In this document: positions 1-5,966 of the stretch, in pieces
Layout of the letters: every line of letters starts with the position of its first letter
Numbering within the stretch: position 1 is the stretch's first letter
NCBI GenBank assembly: GCA_021798675.1
Contig: JAJZGE010000055.1
Location: 1-8,185 of the forward strand
Length of the DNA: 8,185 nt
Direction of reading: 5' to 3'
From: Pseudomonadota bacterium
Lineage (GTDB): Bacteria > Pseudomonadota > Gammaproteobacteria > Xanthomonadales > Rhodanobacteraceae
The notes under the pieces: generated by a model
Told to the model about the DNA's origin: nothing
The model's database searches: none
The model's input: the letters and a program-made list of their open reading frames with translations, nothing else
Translations under genes and position numbers: made by a program

Positions 1-874
1 TGCGCAGGTCCACGCGGCCCTCGCGCTCGGCAGCGGCGACCTCGGGCTCCACCTCGGCCGCATCGCGCAGCACCTCGGGCGGCCATTCGCGCGGCAGGTC
101 GTGGCTGGCGATCGCCATCTCGATCAACAGCGACGGCTGCAGGCGCTCGCCCAGTACCGCACGGATCGCGCCCAGCGGACCGCGGTGCGGCGTAGGCGGA
201 TCGGTGATCTCGGCCACCACGATCTGGCCGGCGCGCGCGCCCTGCGTTTCGCCGGGCGGGATCATCACGTCCTGGTGCAGGCGGCGGTCGTCCGGCGCCA
301 CCAGGGTCACGCCGTTCTCCACCACCACGCGGCCCACCAGGCGCGGCGAGCGACGCTGCAGCACCTCGGCGATCGCGCCCTGGCGGCGGCCGCGCCGATC
401 CAGGCCTACCACGCTGGCCAGCACGCGGTCGCCGTGCAGCACGCCGCGCATCTGCTGCGGCGAGAGGTAGAGATCCTCGCCGCCCTCGTCAGGCCGCAGG
501 AAGCCGTAGCCCTCGGCATTGGCCAGCACCACGCCGGGGATCAGGTCGAGCTTCTTCACCGGCGCGTAGCCGCCGCGCCGGCCCAGCAGCAACTGGCCGT
601 CGCGCACCATCGCGCCGAGGCGCTTGTGCAACGCGAACAGGTCGCTGGATTCCTGCAACGCCAGCACCTCGGCGATGCGTGCCTCGGTGAGCATCTCGCC
701 GCGCTCTTCCAGCAGGGCGAGGATGGCCTCGCGGCTGGGGATGGGGCGTTCGTAGCGCTGCGCTTCGCGCTCCGCGTGCGGGTCGCGTCCGGTGTCGGCA
801 CGCTTGCGCTTGCCGGCCGCCGGCTTCGCGCTCACGCGCTTGTCTTGGTTGTCCTTGTTGTTCTTCTTGGTCAC
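1..874 (-). CDS. rnr: Ribonuclease R, N-terminal part (3' end beyond window)
   Basis: RNase R is a processive 3'-to-5' exoribonuclease of the RNB (RNase II) family that degrades structured RNA and takes part in RNA quality control. Reading the minus strand from 874 gives 291 open codons to the window edge. After a Lys/Arg-rich start (about residues 1-30) comes a winged-helix HTH region containing PIPSREAILALL. Next is a first cold-shock domain with GYGFLRPDEGGEDLYLSP near residue 120, then a second OB/CSD-like domain with a VMIPPGE segment near residue 205. The last visible residues, GRVDLR, sit just before where the RNB catalytic domain begins in the E. coli protein, so the catalytic Asp cluster is outside the window. 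The start is taken as GTG (874-872) because AAGG at 885-882 lies 7 nt upstream; an in-frame GTG at 904-902 is an alternative. Family identity is by remembered similarity to E. coli Rnr and is strong; the exact start is less certain. Confidence 0.95.
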   Translation of the reverse strand, partial: MTKKNNKDNQDKRVSAKPAAGKRKRADTGRDPHAEREAQRYERPIPSREAILALLEERGEMLTEARIAEVLALQESSDLFALHKRLGAMVRDGQLLLGRRGGYAPVKKLDLIPGVVLANAEGYGFLRPDEGGEDLYLSPQQMRGVLHGDRVLASVVGLDRRGRRQGAIAEVLQRRSPRLVGRVVVENGVTLVAPDDRRLHQDVMIPPGETQGARAGQIVVAEITDPPTPHRGPLGAIRAVLGERLQPSLLIEMAIASHDLPREWPPEVLRDAAEVEPEVAAAEREGRVDLR

Positions 875-931
875 GAAATAGCCTTGTGTGGATGGCCGCG
901 CCACGAGCGGCGCGACCGAAAGTAGGAATGC

Positions 932-948
932 GTCAACAAAGTGTTGAC
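932..948. repeat. 17-bp perfect palindrome (7-bp arms, 3-nt centre)
   Basis: GTCAACA at 932-938 and TGTTGAC at 942-948 are exact reverse complements separated by AAG. The right arm contains most of the -35 hexamer (TTGACA, 944-949) of the tRNA-Leu promoter, and the site lies about 60 bp upstream of the rnr start on the other strand. It has the shape of an operator for a dimeric regulator, but I do not recognise a known consensus. Confidence 0.5.
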
Positions 949-972
949 AGGAGCAGGACAGGTGCCTAATCT
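944..972 (+). promoter_or_regulatory. Probable sigma70 promoter of tRNA-Leu
   Basis: A perfect -35 hexamer TTGACA (944-949) is followed by a 17-bp spacer and a weaker -10 match TAATCT (967-972). Transcription would begin near 979, about 30 nt before the mature tRNA 5' end. The stretch after the -10 (roughly 974-990) is GC-rich, as is common for stringently controlled stable-RNA promoters. The -35 is strong, while the -10 matches consensus at only three positions. Confidence 0.6.
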
Positions 973-1010
973 ACGCGGCTCACGCAGCCCGAAAGGCACG
1001 CGCGACACCT

Positions 1011-1095
<85 letters not shown>

Positions 1096-1101
1096 ATTGT
1101 A

Positions 1102-1136
1102 GACGAAGCCCGCAGCGATGCGGGCTTCGTCGTTTC
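1102..1136 (+). terminator. Intrinsic terminator after tRNA-Leu
   Basis: A perfect 13-bp stem is formed by GACGAAGCCCGCA (1102-1114) and TGCGGGCTTCGTC (1119-1131) around a GCGA tetraloop, followed by GTTTC. The stem is very stable but the T-tract is short, so some read-through toward the HAD gene 33 nt downstream is possible. Confidence 0.8.
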
Positions 1137-1168
1137 TGCGGCGCGCACGCGCCACAACGGATAGGCCG

Positions 1169-1834
1169 ATGACGTCTTCGTCGCATGTCCTCGCCGCCCG
1201 GCGCCACTGGGTGTTCGATCTCGACGGCACGCTGACCGTCGCCGCGCATGACTTCGCCGCGATCCGCCGCGCGCTGGCGATCCGCGACGACGAGGACATC
1301 CTCGCCCACATCGCCGCCCTGCCCCGGCATGAGGCCGACGCCAAGCGTGCCTGGCTGCACGGACACGAGCGCGAACTCGCGCTGGCGTCGCGCCCCGCCA
1401 TCGGCGCGGTGGCGCTGGTGCGTTCGCTCGCGGCGCGCGGTTGCCGGCTCGGCATCCTGACCCGCAACCTGCGCGAACTGGCCCTGCTCTCGCTGCAGGC
1501 GATCGGGCTGGCCGACTGCTTCGATCCGGCCCACGTGCTCGGTCGCGAGGACGCCCCGCCAAAGCCCGATCCCGCCGGCCTGCATCGCCTGGCCGAGCGC
1601 TGGGCGGTCGAGCCTGCCCGACTGGCGATGGTCGGCGACTATGCCTACGACCTGGCCTGCGCCCGCGCCGCCGGTGCGCAGGCGGTGCTGGTCAACCTGC
1701 CCGACAACCGCTGGCCGGAGCTGGCGGACTGGCACTTCGCCGACTGCGCCGGGCTGGCCGCGGCGCTGGGTACGAGCGCTCAGGTAGCGGATGCCGGCCC
1801 CTTCAACTCGACCGTGTTGCCCTGCGGGTCGTAG
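1169..1834 (+). CDS. HAD-superfamily hydrolase (phosphatase)
   Basis: This encodes 221 residues with the complete haloacid dehalogenase phosphatase signature. Motif I is FDLDGT (nucleophile D17, acid/base D19), motif II is the Thr of GILTRN (T98), motif III is the Lys of PPKPDP (K132), and motif IV is GDYAYD (D157, D161). A helical cap of roughly 60 residues lies between motifs I and II (about 23-85), as in subfamily IA enzymes of the phosphoglycolate phosphatase/beta-phosphoglucomutase type. The substrate cannot be read from sequence. The start ATG at 1169 is preferred because the in-frame ATG at 1118 lies inside the tRNA terminator hairpin and would add 17 low-complexity basic residues; AGG at 1163-1165 is only a weak ribosome site. 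No separate promoter is evident, so expression may depend on read-through. The last 55 bases overlap the VOC gene on the opposite strand. Confidence 0.87.
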   Translation: MTSSSHVLAARRHWVFDLDGTLTVAAHDFAAIRRALAIRDDEDILAHIAALPRHEADAKRAWLHGHERELALASRPAIGAVALVRSLAARGCRLGILTRNLRELALLSLQAIGLADCFDPAHVLGREDAPPKPDPAGLHRLAERWAVEPARLAMVGDYAYDLACARAAGAQAVLVNLPDNRWPELADWHFADCAGLAAALGTSAQVADAGPFNSTVLPCGS

Positions 1835-2190
1835 CAGTAGATCGACGGCCCTTCGCCGCGCGCGCCGTAGCGCATGCCCCGTTCGCCGATGCGCACGCCA
1901 TGCGCCTCCAGGTGGGCAAGGATCGCCGCCTCGTCGTAGTCCTCCACGCGCAGGCACAGGTGATCCATGTTGTGGCCTTGCAGGCCCGGCGCCGCGCCGC
2001 CGTGGCGGCCGAGCTTGCCGTCGACGCCGACCAGGTCGATCAGCGAGGCGCCGGCGCGCAGTTGCAACAGGCCGATTTCGTCCTGCCGGCGCTCCTCGCG
2101 GCAACCCAGCACGTCGCAGTAGAAGCGCCGCATCGTCTCGACATCGATGGCGCGCAGCACGACATGGTCGATTTCGCCAATGCGAATCAT
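1780..2190 (-). CDS. VOC-superfamily (glyoxalase/dioxygenase-fold) protein
   Basis: This 136-residue protein has the paired beta-alpha-beta-beta-beta layout of the vicinal oxygen chelate superfamily. The first module starts at IDHVVL (H9) and includes MRRFYCDVLG; the second starts at MDHLCLRV (H77) and ends with YDPQGNTVELKG (E128). H9, H77 and E128 stand at usual metal-ligand positions. The fourth ligand position, in SLIDLV, appears to be D52 where glyoxalase I has Glu. Family members include glyoxalase I, fosfomycin-resistance enzymes and extradiol dioxygenases; the substrate here is unknown. The ATG at 2190 is chosen because GGAG at 2199-2196 precedes it by 5 nt and the homologous region begins there; a longer in-frame reading from 2301 would run through the riboswitch on the other strand. 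It is convergent with the HAD gene and divergent from gcvP. I see no convincing promoter. Confidence 0.88.
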   Translation of the reverse strand: MIRIGEIDHVVLRAIDVETMRRFYCDVLGCREERRQDEIGLLQLRAGASLIDLVGVDGKLGRHGGAAPGLQGHNMDHLCLRVEDYDEAAILAHLEAHGVRIGERGMRYGARGEGPSIYCYDPQGNTVELKGPASAT

Positions 2191-2245
2191 GGCGGCTCCG
2201 GGTATGGGGGACGCCGAGCATAACGCTTCATGGGCCCCGCCCCTG

Positions 2246-2251
2246 TATAAT
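2246..2251 (+). promoter_or_regulatory. -10 box of the gcvP promoter
   Basis: TATAAT at 2246-2251 is a perfect sigma70 -10 hexamer in a very GC-rich setting, preceded by TG-less GC sequence. The -35 region 17 bp upstream (about 2223-2228, ACGCTT) is poor. Transcription from near 2258 would begin just before the first riboswitch aptamer, which supports the call. It lies 56 bp upstream of the divergent VOC start codon. Confidence 0.7.
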
Positions 2252-2261
2252 CGATGCGGTA

Positions 2262-2492
2262 AACGCATGGTGGGAGAAGCGGCCGGCCCTCGTGGACGCA
2301 CCGCTGCCGAAGGCGCAACGCCCGTAATCGCTCAGGCCCCATACCATCCTGCGCAACAGCACTCTGGAGAGAGCGGTTCGATCCGCCGCCGAAGGGGCAC
2401 GAGACGCGCTCGCGCGTTTCCAAACTCTCAGGCAAAAGGACAGAGGGGCGCCCCGCGTGCGGCTCGCACGTTGATTTCGGACGCCCCTTGCC
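2262..2492 (+). promoter_or_regulatory. Tandem glycine riboswitch (two aptamers plus expression platform)
   Basis: The leader contains two glycine aptamers in series. Aptamer 1 (about 2267-2347) is closed by ATGGT/ACCAT and has GGGAGA (2272-2277), GCTGCCGAAGGCGCAA (2303-2318) and CTCAGG (2331-2336). A short linker of about 14 nt follows. Aptamer 2 (about 2362-2445) is closed by CTCTG/CAGAG and has GGAGAGAG, GCCGCCGAAGGGGCACGA (2386-2403) and the highly conserved ACTCTCAGGCAAAAGGACAG (2424-2443). This is the classic gcvT-type glycine-sensing RNA, which in known cases turns on glycine cleavage genes when glycine is high. It sits directly before gcvP, the expected target. The expression platform (2444-2492) has no T-tract. 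It can form a stem between AGGGGCG (2444-2450) and CGCCCCT (2482-2488) next to the start codon, which points to control of translation. Confidence 0.95.
2444..2488 (+). promoter_or_regulatory. Riboswitch expression platform: stem covering the gcvP ribosome site region
   Basis: AGGGGCG (2444-2450) is complementary to CGCCCCT (2482-2488). Inside it a perfect small hairpin forms from CGTGCG (2456-2461) and CGCACG (2465-2470) with a GCT loop. The outer stem ends 4 nt before the ATG at 2493 and would bury the area where a ribosome must bind. Its first two bases also belong to the closing stem of aptamer 2. Mutual exclusion is an inference; the base pairing itself is visible. Confidence 0.5.
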
Positions 2493-5429
2493 ATGAGCCA
2501 GAATACCCATTCTCCTCTCGCCCCCTCTCTGCGCGAGCTGGAAAGCCACGACGCCTTCATCGCGCGCCACATCGGCCCCAACGACGCCGAGATCGCGCAC
2601 ATGCTGCGCACCGTCGGCCACGATTCGCTGGAAGCGCTGACCGACGCCATCGTGCCCGCCAAGATCAAGTCGGCCGCGCCGCTGGCCCTGCCGCCGGCAA
2701 TGACCGAGGTGGAAGCGCTGGCGAAGATCCGCGCCGTCGCGAGCAAGAACCGGGTGTTCAGGAGCTTCATCGGCCAGGGCTACTACGGCACCCATACGCC
2801 CAACGTCATCCTGCGCAACGTGCTGGAAAACCCGGCCTGGTATACCGCCTACACGCCGTACCAGGCGGAGATCTCGCAGGGCCGCATGGAAGCGCTGATC
2901 AACTTCCAGACGATGTGCGCCGACCTCACCGGCATGGAGATCGCCAATGCCTCGCTGCTCGACGAGGCCACTGCGGCCGCCGAGGCGATGACCTTGGCCA
3001 AGCGCTCGGCCAAGGCCAAGGGCAACACCATCGTGGTGTCCGGCGACACGCACCCGCAGACCCTCGAGGTGATGCGCACCCGCGCCGAACCGCTGGGCCT
3101 GACCATCACCCAGGCCAATTCCGCCGAGGAGTGGGACGCCGCGATCGCCTCGGACGACTACTTCGCCGCGCTGATCCAGTACCCCGCCAGCAGCGGCTGG
3201 CTGATGGACTGGAGCGATGAGGTCGCCAAGATCCACGCCAGGGGCGCGCTGGCCATCTTCGCCACCGACCTGCTGGCGCTGACCTTGCTGAAGACGCCGG
3301 GCGAGATGGGCGCCGACATCGTGATCGGCAACTCGCAGCGCTTCGGCGTGCCGTTCGGCTTCGGCGGCCCGCACGCCGCGTTCATGGCCTGTCGCGACGC
3401 CTACAAGCGCTCGATGCCGGGCCGCCTGATCGGCGTCTCCATCGATGCCGAAGGCAACAAGGCCTACCGCCTCACGCTGCAGACGCGCGAGCAACACATC
3501 CGCCGCGAGAAGGCCACCAGCAACATCTGCACCGCGCAGGTGTTGCTCGCTGTGATGGCCTCGATGTACGCCGTCTACCACGGCCCGGAAGGCCTCACCC
3601 GCATCGCCTCGCGGGTGGCGCGCCTCACCGCGATCCTCAAGGCCGGCCTTGAGCAGCTCGGCTTTACCGATTTCCACCACGCCACCGCATTCGACACCGT
3701 CAGCCTGAAGACCGGCGAGCGCACCGACGCCCTCGCGACGCGCGCGGTGGCGATGGGCGCCAACCTGCGCAAGGCCTGGGGCGAATACCTGTGCATCTCG
3801 CTGGACGAGACCACCACCCGCGCCGACATCGAACTGCTGTGGCGCATCTTAGGCGGCGACGATGCGAAGCTGCCCAGCATCGATGTGCTGGACACCAGTG
3901 CGCCGTCGCTGATCCCGCAGGCGCTGCGGCGCACCTCGGCGTTCCTCACCCACCCGGTGTTCAACACGCATCACAGCGAGCACGAACTGCTGCGCTACCT
4001 GCGCTCGCTGGCCGACAAGGACCTGGCGATGGACCGCACGATGATCCCGCTGGGCTCGTGCACCATGAAGCTCAACGCCACCGCCGAGATGATTCCGGTG
4101 ACCTGGCCGGAGTTCGCCAACATCCATCCGTTCGCGCCGGCCGAACAGACCAAGGGCTACGAGGAACTGATCGCCGAACTGGAAGCGCAGCTGGTGGAGA
4201 TCACCGGCTACGACGCGGTGAGCCTGCAGCCGAACTCCGGCGCACAGGGCGAATACGCCGGCCTGCTGACGATCCGCGCCTACCACCAGTCGCGTGGCGA
4301 AGGCCATCGCGACATCTGCCTGATCCCCGAGTCCGCCCACGGCACCAACCCGGCCTCCGCGCAGATGTGCGGGATGCGCGTGGTGGTAACCAAGTGCGAC
4401 GCCAACGGCAACGTGGACCTGGCGGACATCCGCGCGCAGGCAGAGAAGCACTCGGCCAACCTCGCCGCGATCATGCTCACCTACCCGTCCACCCACGGCG
4501 TGTTCGAGGAGGACGTGGTCGCCATCTGCGACATCGTCCACCAGCACGGCGGCCAGGTGTACACCGACGGCGCCAACATGAACGCGCTGGTCGGCGTGGC
4601 CAAGCCCGGCAAGTGGGGCTCGGACGTCAGCCACCTCAACCTGCACAAGACCTTCTGCATTCCGCACGGTGGCGGCGGTCCGGGCGTGGGCCCGTGCGCG
4701 GTGAAATCGCATCTCGCGAAGTTCCTGCCGCGCGCGCTGGGCGACGACGGTGCGCGCACGCAGGGCACCGGCAACGGCGCCATGGTCAGCGCCGCCACCT
4801 TCGGCAGCGCCTCGATCCTGCCGATCTCGTGGATGTACATCACCCTGATGGGCACCGCCGGCCTGCGCAAGGCTACCCAGGTCGCGCTGCTCAACGCCAA
4901 CTACATCGCCAGGCGCCTGGCACCGCACTACCCCACCCTGTACACCGGCCGCAACGGCCTGGTGGCGCACGAGTGCATCCTCGACCTGCGCCCGCTCAAG
5001 GACGCCACCGGCATCAGCGCGGAGGACGTGGCGAAGCGCCTGATCGACTTCGGCTTCCACGCCCCCACCCTGAGCTTCCCGGTGGCCGGCACGCTGATGG
5101 TGGAACCCACCGAGAGCGAATCGAAGCACGAGCTGGACCGCTTCATCGACGCGATGATCCAGATCCGCGACGAGATCCGCGCGGTGGAGGAAGGCAAGCT
5201 GGACCGCGACGACAACCCGCTGCGCAACGCCCCGCACACCGCGTTCGCGGTGAGCGCCAGCGAGTGGACGCATGCCTACCCGCGCGAGCTGGCCGCCTTT
5301 CCGCTGCCATCGCTGAGGCTGCAGAAGTACTGGTCGCCGGTGGCGCGCGTGGACAACGTCTACGGCGACAAGAACATCATGTGCGCTTGCATCCCGGTGG
5401 ATGCGTACAAGGAGGAGGCAGAGGCCTGA
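2493..5429 (+). CDS. gcvP: Glycine dehydrogenase (decarboxylating), P-protein of the glycine cleavage system
   Basis: GcvP uses pyridoxal phosphate to decarboxylate glycine and pass the aminomethyl group to lipoylated GcvH, releasing CO2. At 978 residues this is the fused single-chain form, in which the two homologous halves GcvPA and GcvPB are joined; family length is typically about 950-980. The N-terminal half includes [19 protein letters not shown] and [20 protein letters not shown]. The C-terminal half begins near [13 protein letters not shown] (residue 521 onward). K719 in [15 protein letters not shown] is the expected PLP Schiff-base lysine, followed by the glycine-rich loop to G733. 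No frameshift or missing motif is seen. The start ATG follows the riboswitch; a Shine-Dalgarno match is weak (GGA at 2479-2481). A strong terminator lies 22 nt after the stop. gcvT and gcvH are not in the window, so they must be encoded elsewhere. Confidence 0.99.
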   Translation: MSQNTHSPLAPSLRELESHDAFIARHIGPNDAEIAHMLRTVGHDSLEALTDAIVPAKIKSAAPLALPPAMTEVEALAKIRAVASKNRVFRSFIGQGYYGTHTPNVILRNVLENPAWYTAYTPYQAEISQGRMEALINFQTMCADLTGMEIANASLLDEATAAAEAMTLAKRSAKAKGNTIVVSGDTHPQTLEVMRTRAEPLGLTITQANSAEEWDAAIASDDYFAALIQYPASSGWLMDWSDEVAKIHARGALAIFATDLLALTLLKTPGEMGADIVIGNSQRFGVPFGFGGPHAAFMACRDAYKRSMPGRLIGVSIDAEGNKAYRLTLQTREQHIRREKATSNICTAQVLLAVMASMYAVYHGPEGLTRIASRVARLTAILKAGLEQLGFTDFHHATAFDTVSLKTGERTDALATRAVAMGANLRKAWGEYLCISLDETTTRADIELLWRILGGDDAKLPSIDVLDTSAPSLIPQALRRTSAFLTHPVFNTHHSEHELLRYLRSLADKDLAMDRTMIPLGSCTMKLNATAEMIPVTWPEFANIHPFAPAEQTKGYEELIAELEAQLVEITGYDAVSLQPNSGAQGEYAGLLTIRAYHQSRGEGHRDICLIPESAHGTNPASAQMCGMRVVVTKCDANGNVDLADIRAQAEKHSANLAAIMLTYPSTHGVFEEDVVAICDIVHQHGGQVYTDGANMNALVGVAKPGKWGSDVSHLNLHKTFCIPHGGGGPGVGPCAVKSHLAKFLPRALGDDGARTQGTGNGAMVSAATFGSASILPISWMYITLMGTAGLRKATQVALLNANYIARRLAPHYPTLYTGRNGLVAHECILDLRPLKDATGISAEDVAKRLIDFGFHAPTLSFPVAGTLMVEPTESESKHELDRFIDAMIQIRDEIRAVEEGKLDRDDNPLRNAPHTAFAVSASEWTHAYPRELAAFPLPSLRLQKYWSPVARVDNVYGDKNIMCACIPVDAYKEEAEA

Positions 5430-5453
5430 GCTTCCGCTCGTCGTATCAATGAA

Positions 5454-5484
5454 AAGCCCCGCCTTAAGCGGGGCTTCTTCATTT
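5454..5484 (+). terminator. Intrinsic terminator after gcvP
   Basis: AAGCCCCGC (5454-5462) pairs perfectly with GCGGGGCTT (5468-5476) across a CTTAA loop, and CTTCATTT follows. The A-run upstream of the stem (5452-5455) could give partial function in the other direction too. It ends the gcvP transcript and separates it from ovoA. Confidence 0.85.
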
Positions 5485-5579
5485 GAGGCGCATGTGCAAA
5501 AGCTTCGTTTGGATCTTGTTGAAGGCACTCTGCGCTATCGCCAGCAACAAGGCGGTTTCGGTCGCCTGCCGGCGCCCGA

Positions 5580-5695
5580 GCCACTTCTCTTTGCTGGCCC
5601 ACGCCGCCGCAGTAGCGGCGGCGAACGGCGAAGCCGGCCCGAAGGGCGGAGGGCAGGATGCCCGGAGTCAAGAGAAGTGGCCAAGAGAAATGGCC
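5580..5695. repeat. Inverted-repeat-bounded palindromic element with a tandem 13-bp repeat
   Basis: The outer arms GCCACTTCTCTT (5580-5591) and AAGAGAAGTGGC (5670-5681) are perfect 12-bp reverse complements 78 bp apart. Between them are a 9-bp hairpin CGCCGCCGC-AGTA-GCGGCGGCG (5602-5623), GCCC-GAA-GGGC (5637-5647) and GGGCA-GGA-TGCCC (5651-5663). The right arm is tandemly repeated: AAGAGAAGTGGCC (5670-5682) then AAGAGAAATGGCC (5683-5695), one mismatch. The layout resembles a dispersed intergenic palindromic repeat. From memory, AAGAGAAGT-type arms recur between genes in Xanthomonadales, but that was not searched. No transposase is present. Confidence 0.6.
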
Positions 5696-5809
5696 TCGTT
5701 CAATACGCCGAGCCTACGAGCAGGCTGTGTCGAAGGCATTGGAACTACTCCCGCCTACGCGATACACAATGCGGCCACTCCGCGCCGTATCTGGAAACCG
5801 AGTCTTGGT

Positions 5810-5835
5810 GCTTGCGATCTGGATTGATCGCAAGC
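5810..5835. repeat. 10-bp perfect hairpin upstream of ovoA
   Basis: GCTTGCGATC (5810-5819) and GATCGCAAGC (5826-5835) are exact reverse complements around a TGGATT loop. No T-tract follows on either strand, so it is not a standard terminator. It lies about 130 bp before the ovoA start and could be a regulator site, an RNA processing structure or part of a repeat. Confidence 0.6.
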
Positions 5836-5953
5836 TCCTGGCATTGAATCTAATGCAGCACGCCTCACGTATGACCGATGCGCGAGTTCGTCGGGCCGCG
5901 GGGTTGTGTCGCGTGCCAGAATGCGGGCTTCAGGCGCCAATTTCCCCGGGATC

Positions 5954-5959
5954 GAGAGG
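5954..5959 (+). promoter_or_regulatory. Ribosome binding site that sets the ovoA start
   Basis: GAGAGG at 5954-5959 is a good Shine-Dalgarno match 7 nt before the TTG at 5967-5969. No ATG in this frame has comparable support, so this site is the main reason for choosing a TTG start. Confidence 0.7.
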
Positions 5960-5966
5960 TATCGCC

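Larger units (their letters stand above)
5485..5966. other. Long non-coding, repeat-rich region upstream of ovoA
   Basis: These roughly 480 bases have no ORF with recognisable protein similarity, good ribosome site or conserved motif. Short open readings on either strand are better explained as chance in GC-rich DNA. The left part (about 5580-5695) is an inverted-repeat-bounded block with several internal hairpins; the middle carries a 10-bp perfect hairpin (5810-5835). The right part (about 5840-5960) must hold the ovoA promoter and 5' leader, but candidates are weak. TTGAAT (5844-5849) with ACGTAT (5867-5872) at 17-bp spacing is one possibility, and CAGAAT (5917-5922) is an isolated -10-like match. 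Confidence 0.6.

Noticed and set aside
101..925. 274-codon open reading on the plus strand at the left edge
   Set aside because: It is antisense to RNase R, whose minus-strand translation matches the known domain order; the plus-strand product is His/Ala/Arg-rich and unrecognisable.
1118..1168. Upstream ATG at 1118 as the HAD start
   Set aside because: The codon is within the loop and stem of the tRNA terminator hairpin, and the added 17 residues do not belong to the HAD fold; 1169 is preferred.
2191..2301. N-terminal extension of the VOC protein to 2301
   Set aside because: It would translate the antisense of the gcvP promoter and aptamer 1. The ATG at 2190 has a good GGAG site and matches where VOC domains begin.
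2187..5528. Two long antisense readings (2187-3680 and 3849-5528) over gcvP, and a 553-codon plus-strand reading (3791-5452) in another frame
   Set aside because: All lie over the fully conserved gcvP coding sequence, have biased Arg/Ala/Gly/His-rich products and no motifs. Long shadow ORFs are expected at this GC content.
5401..5847. Small plus-strand readings (5401-5847 and 5483-5827) between gcvP and ovoA
   Set aside because: They begin inside the end of gcvP or just past its terminator, cross the palindromic element, and show no ribosome site or recognisable protein.
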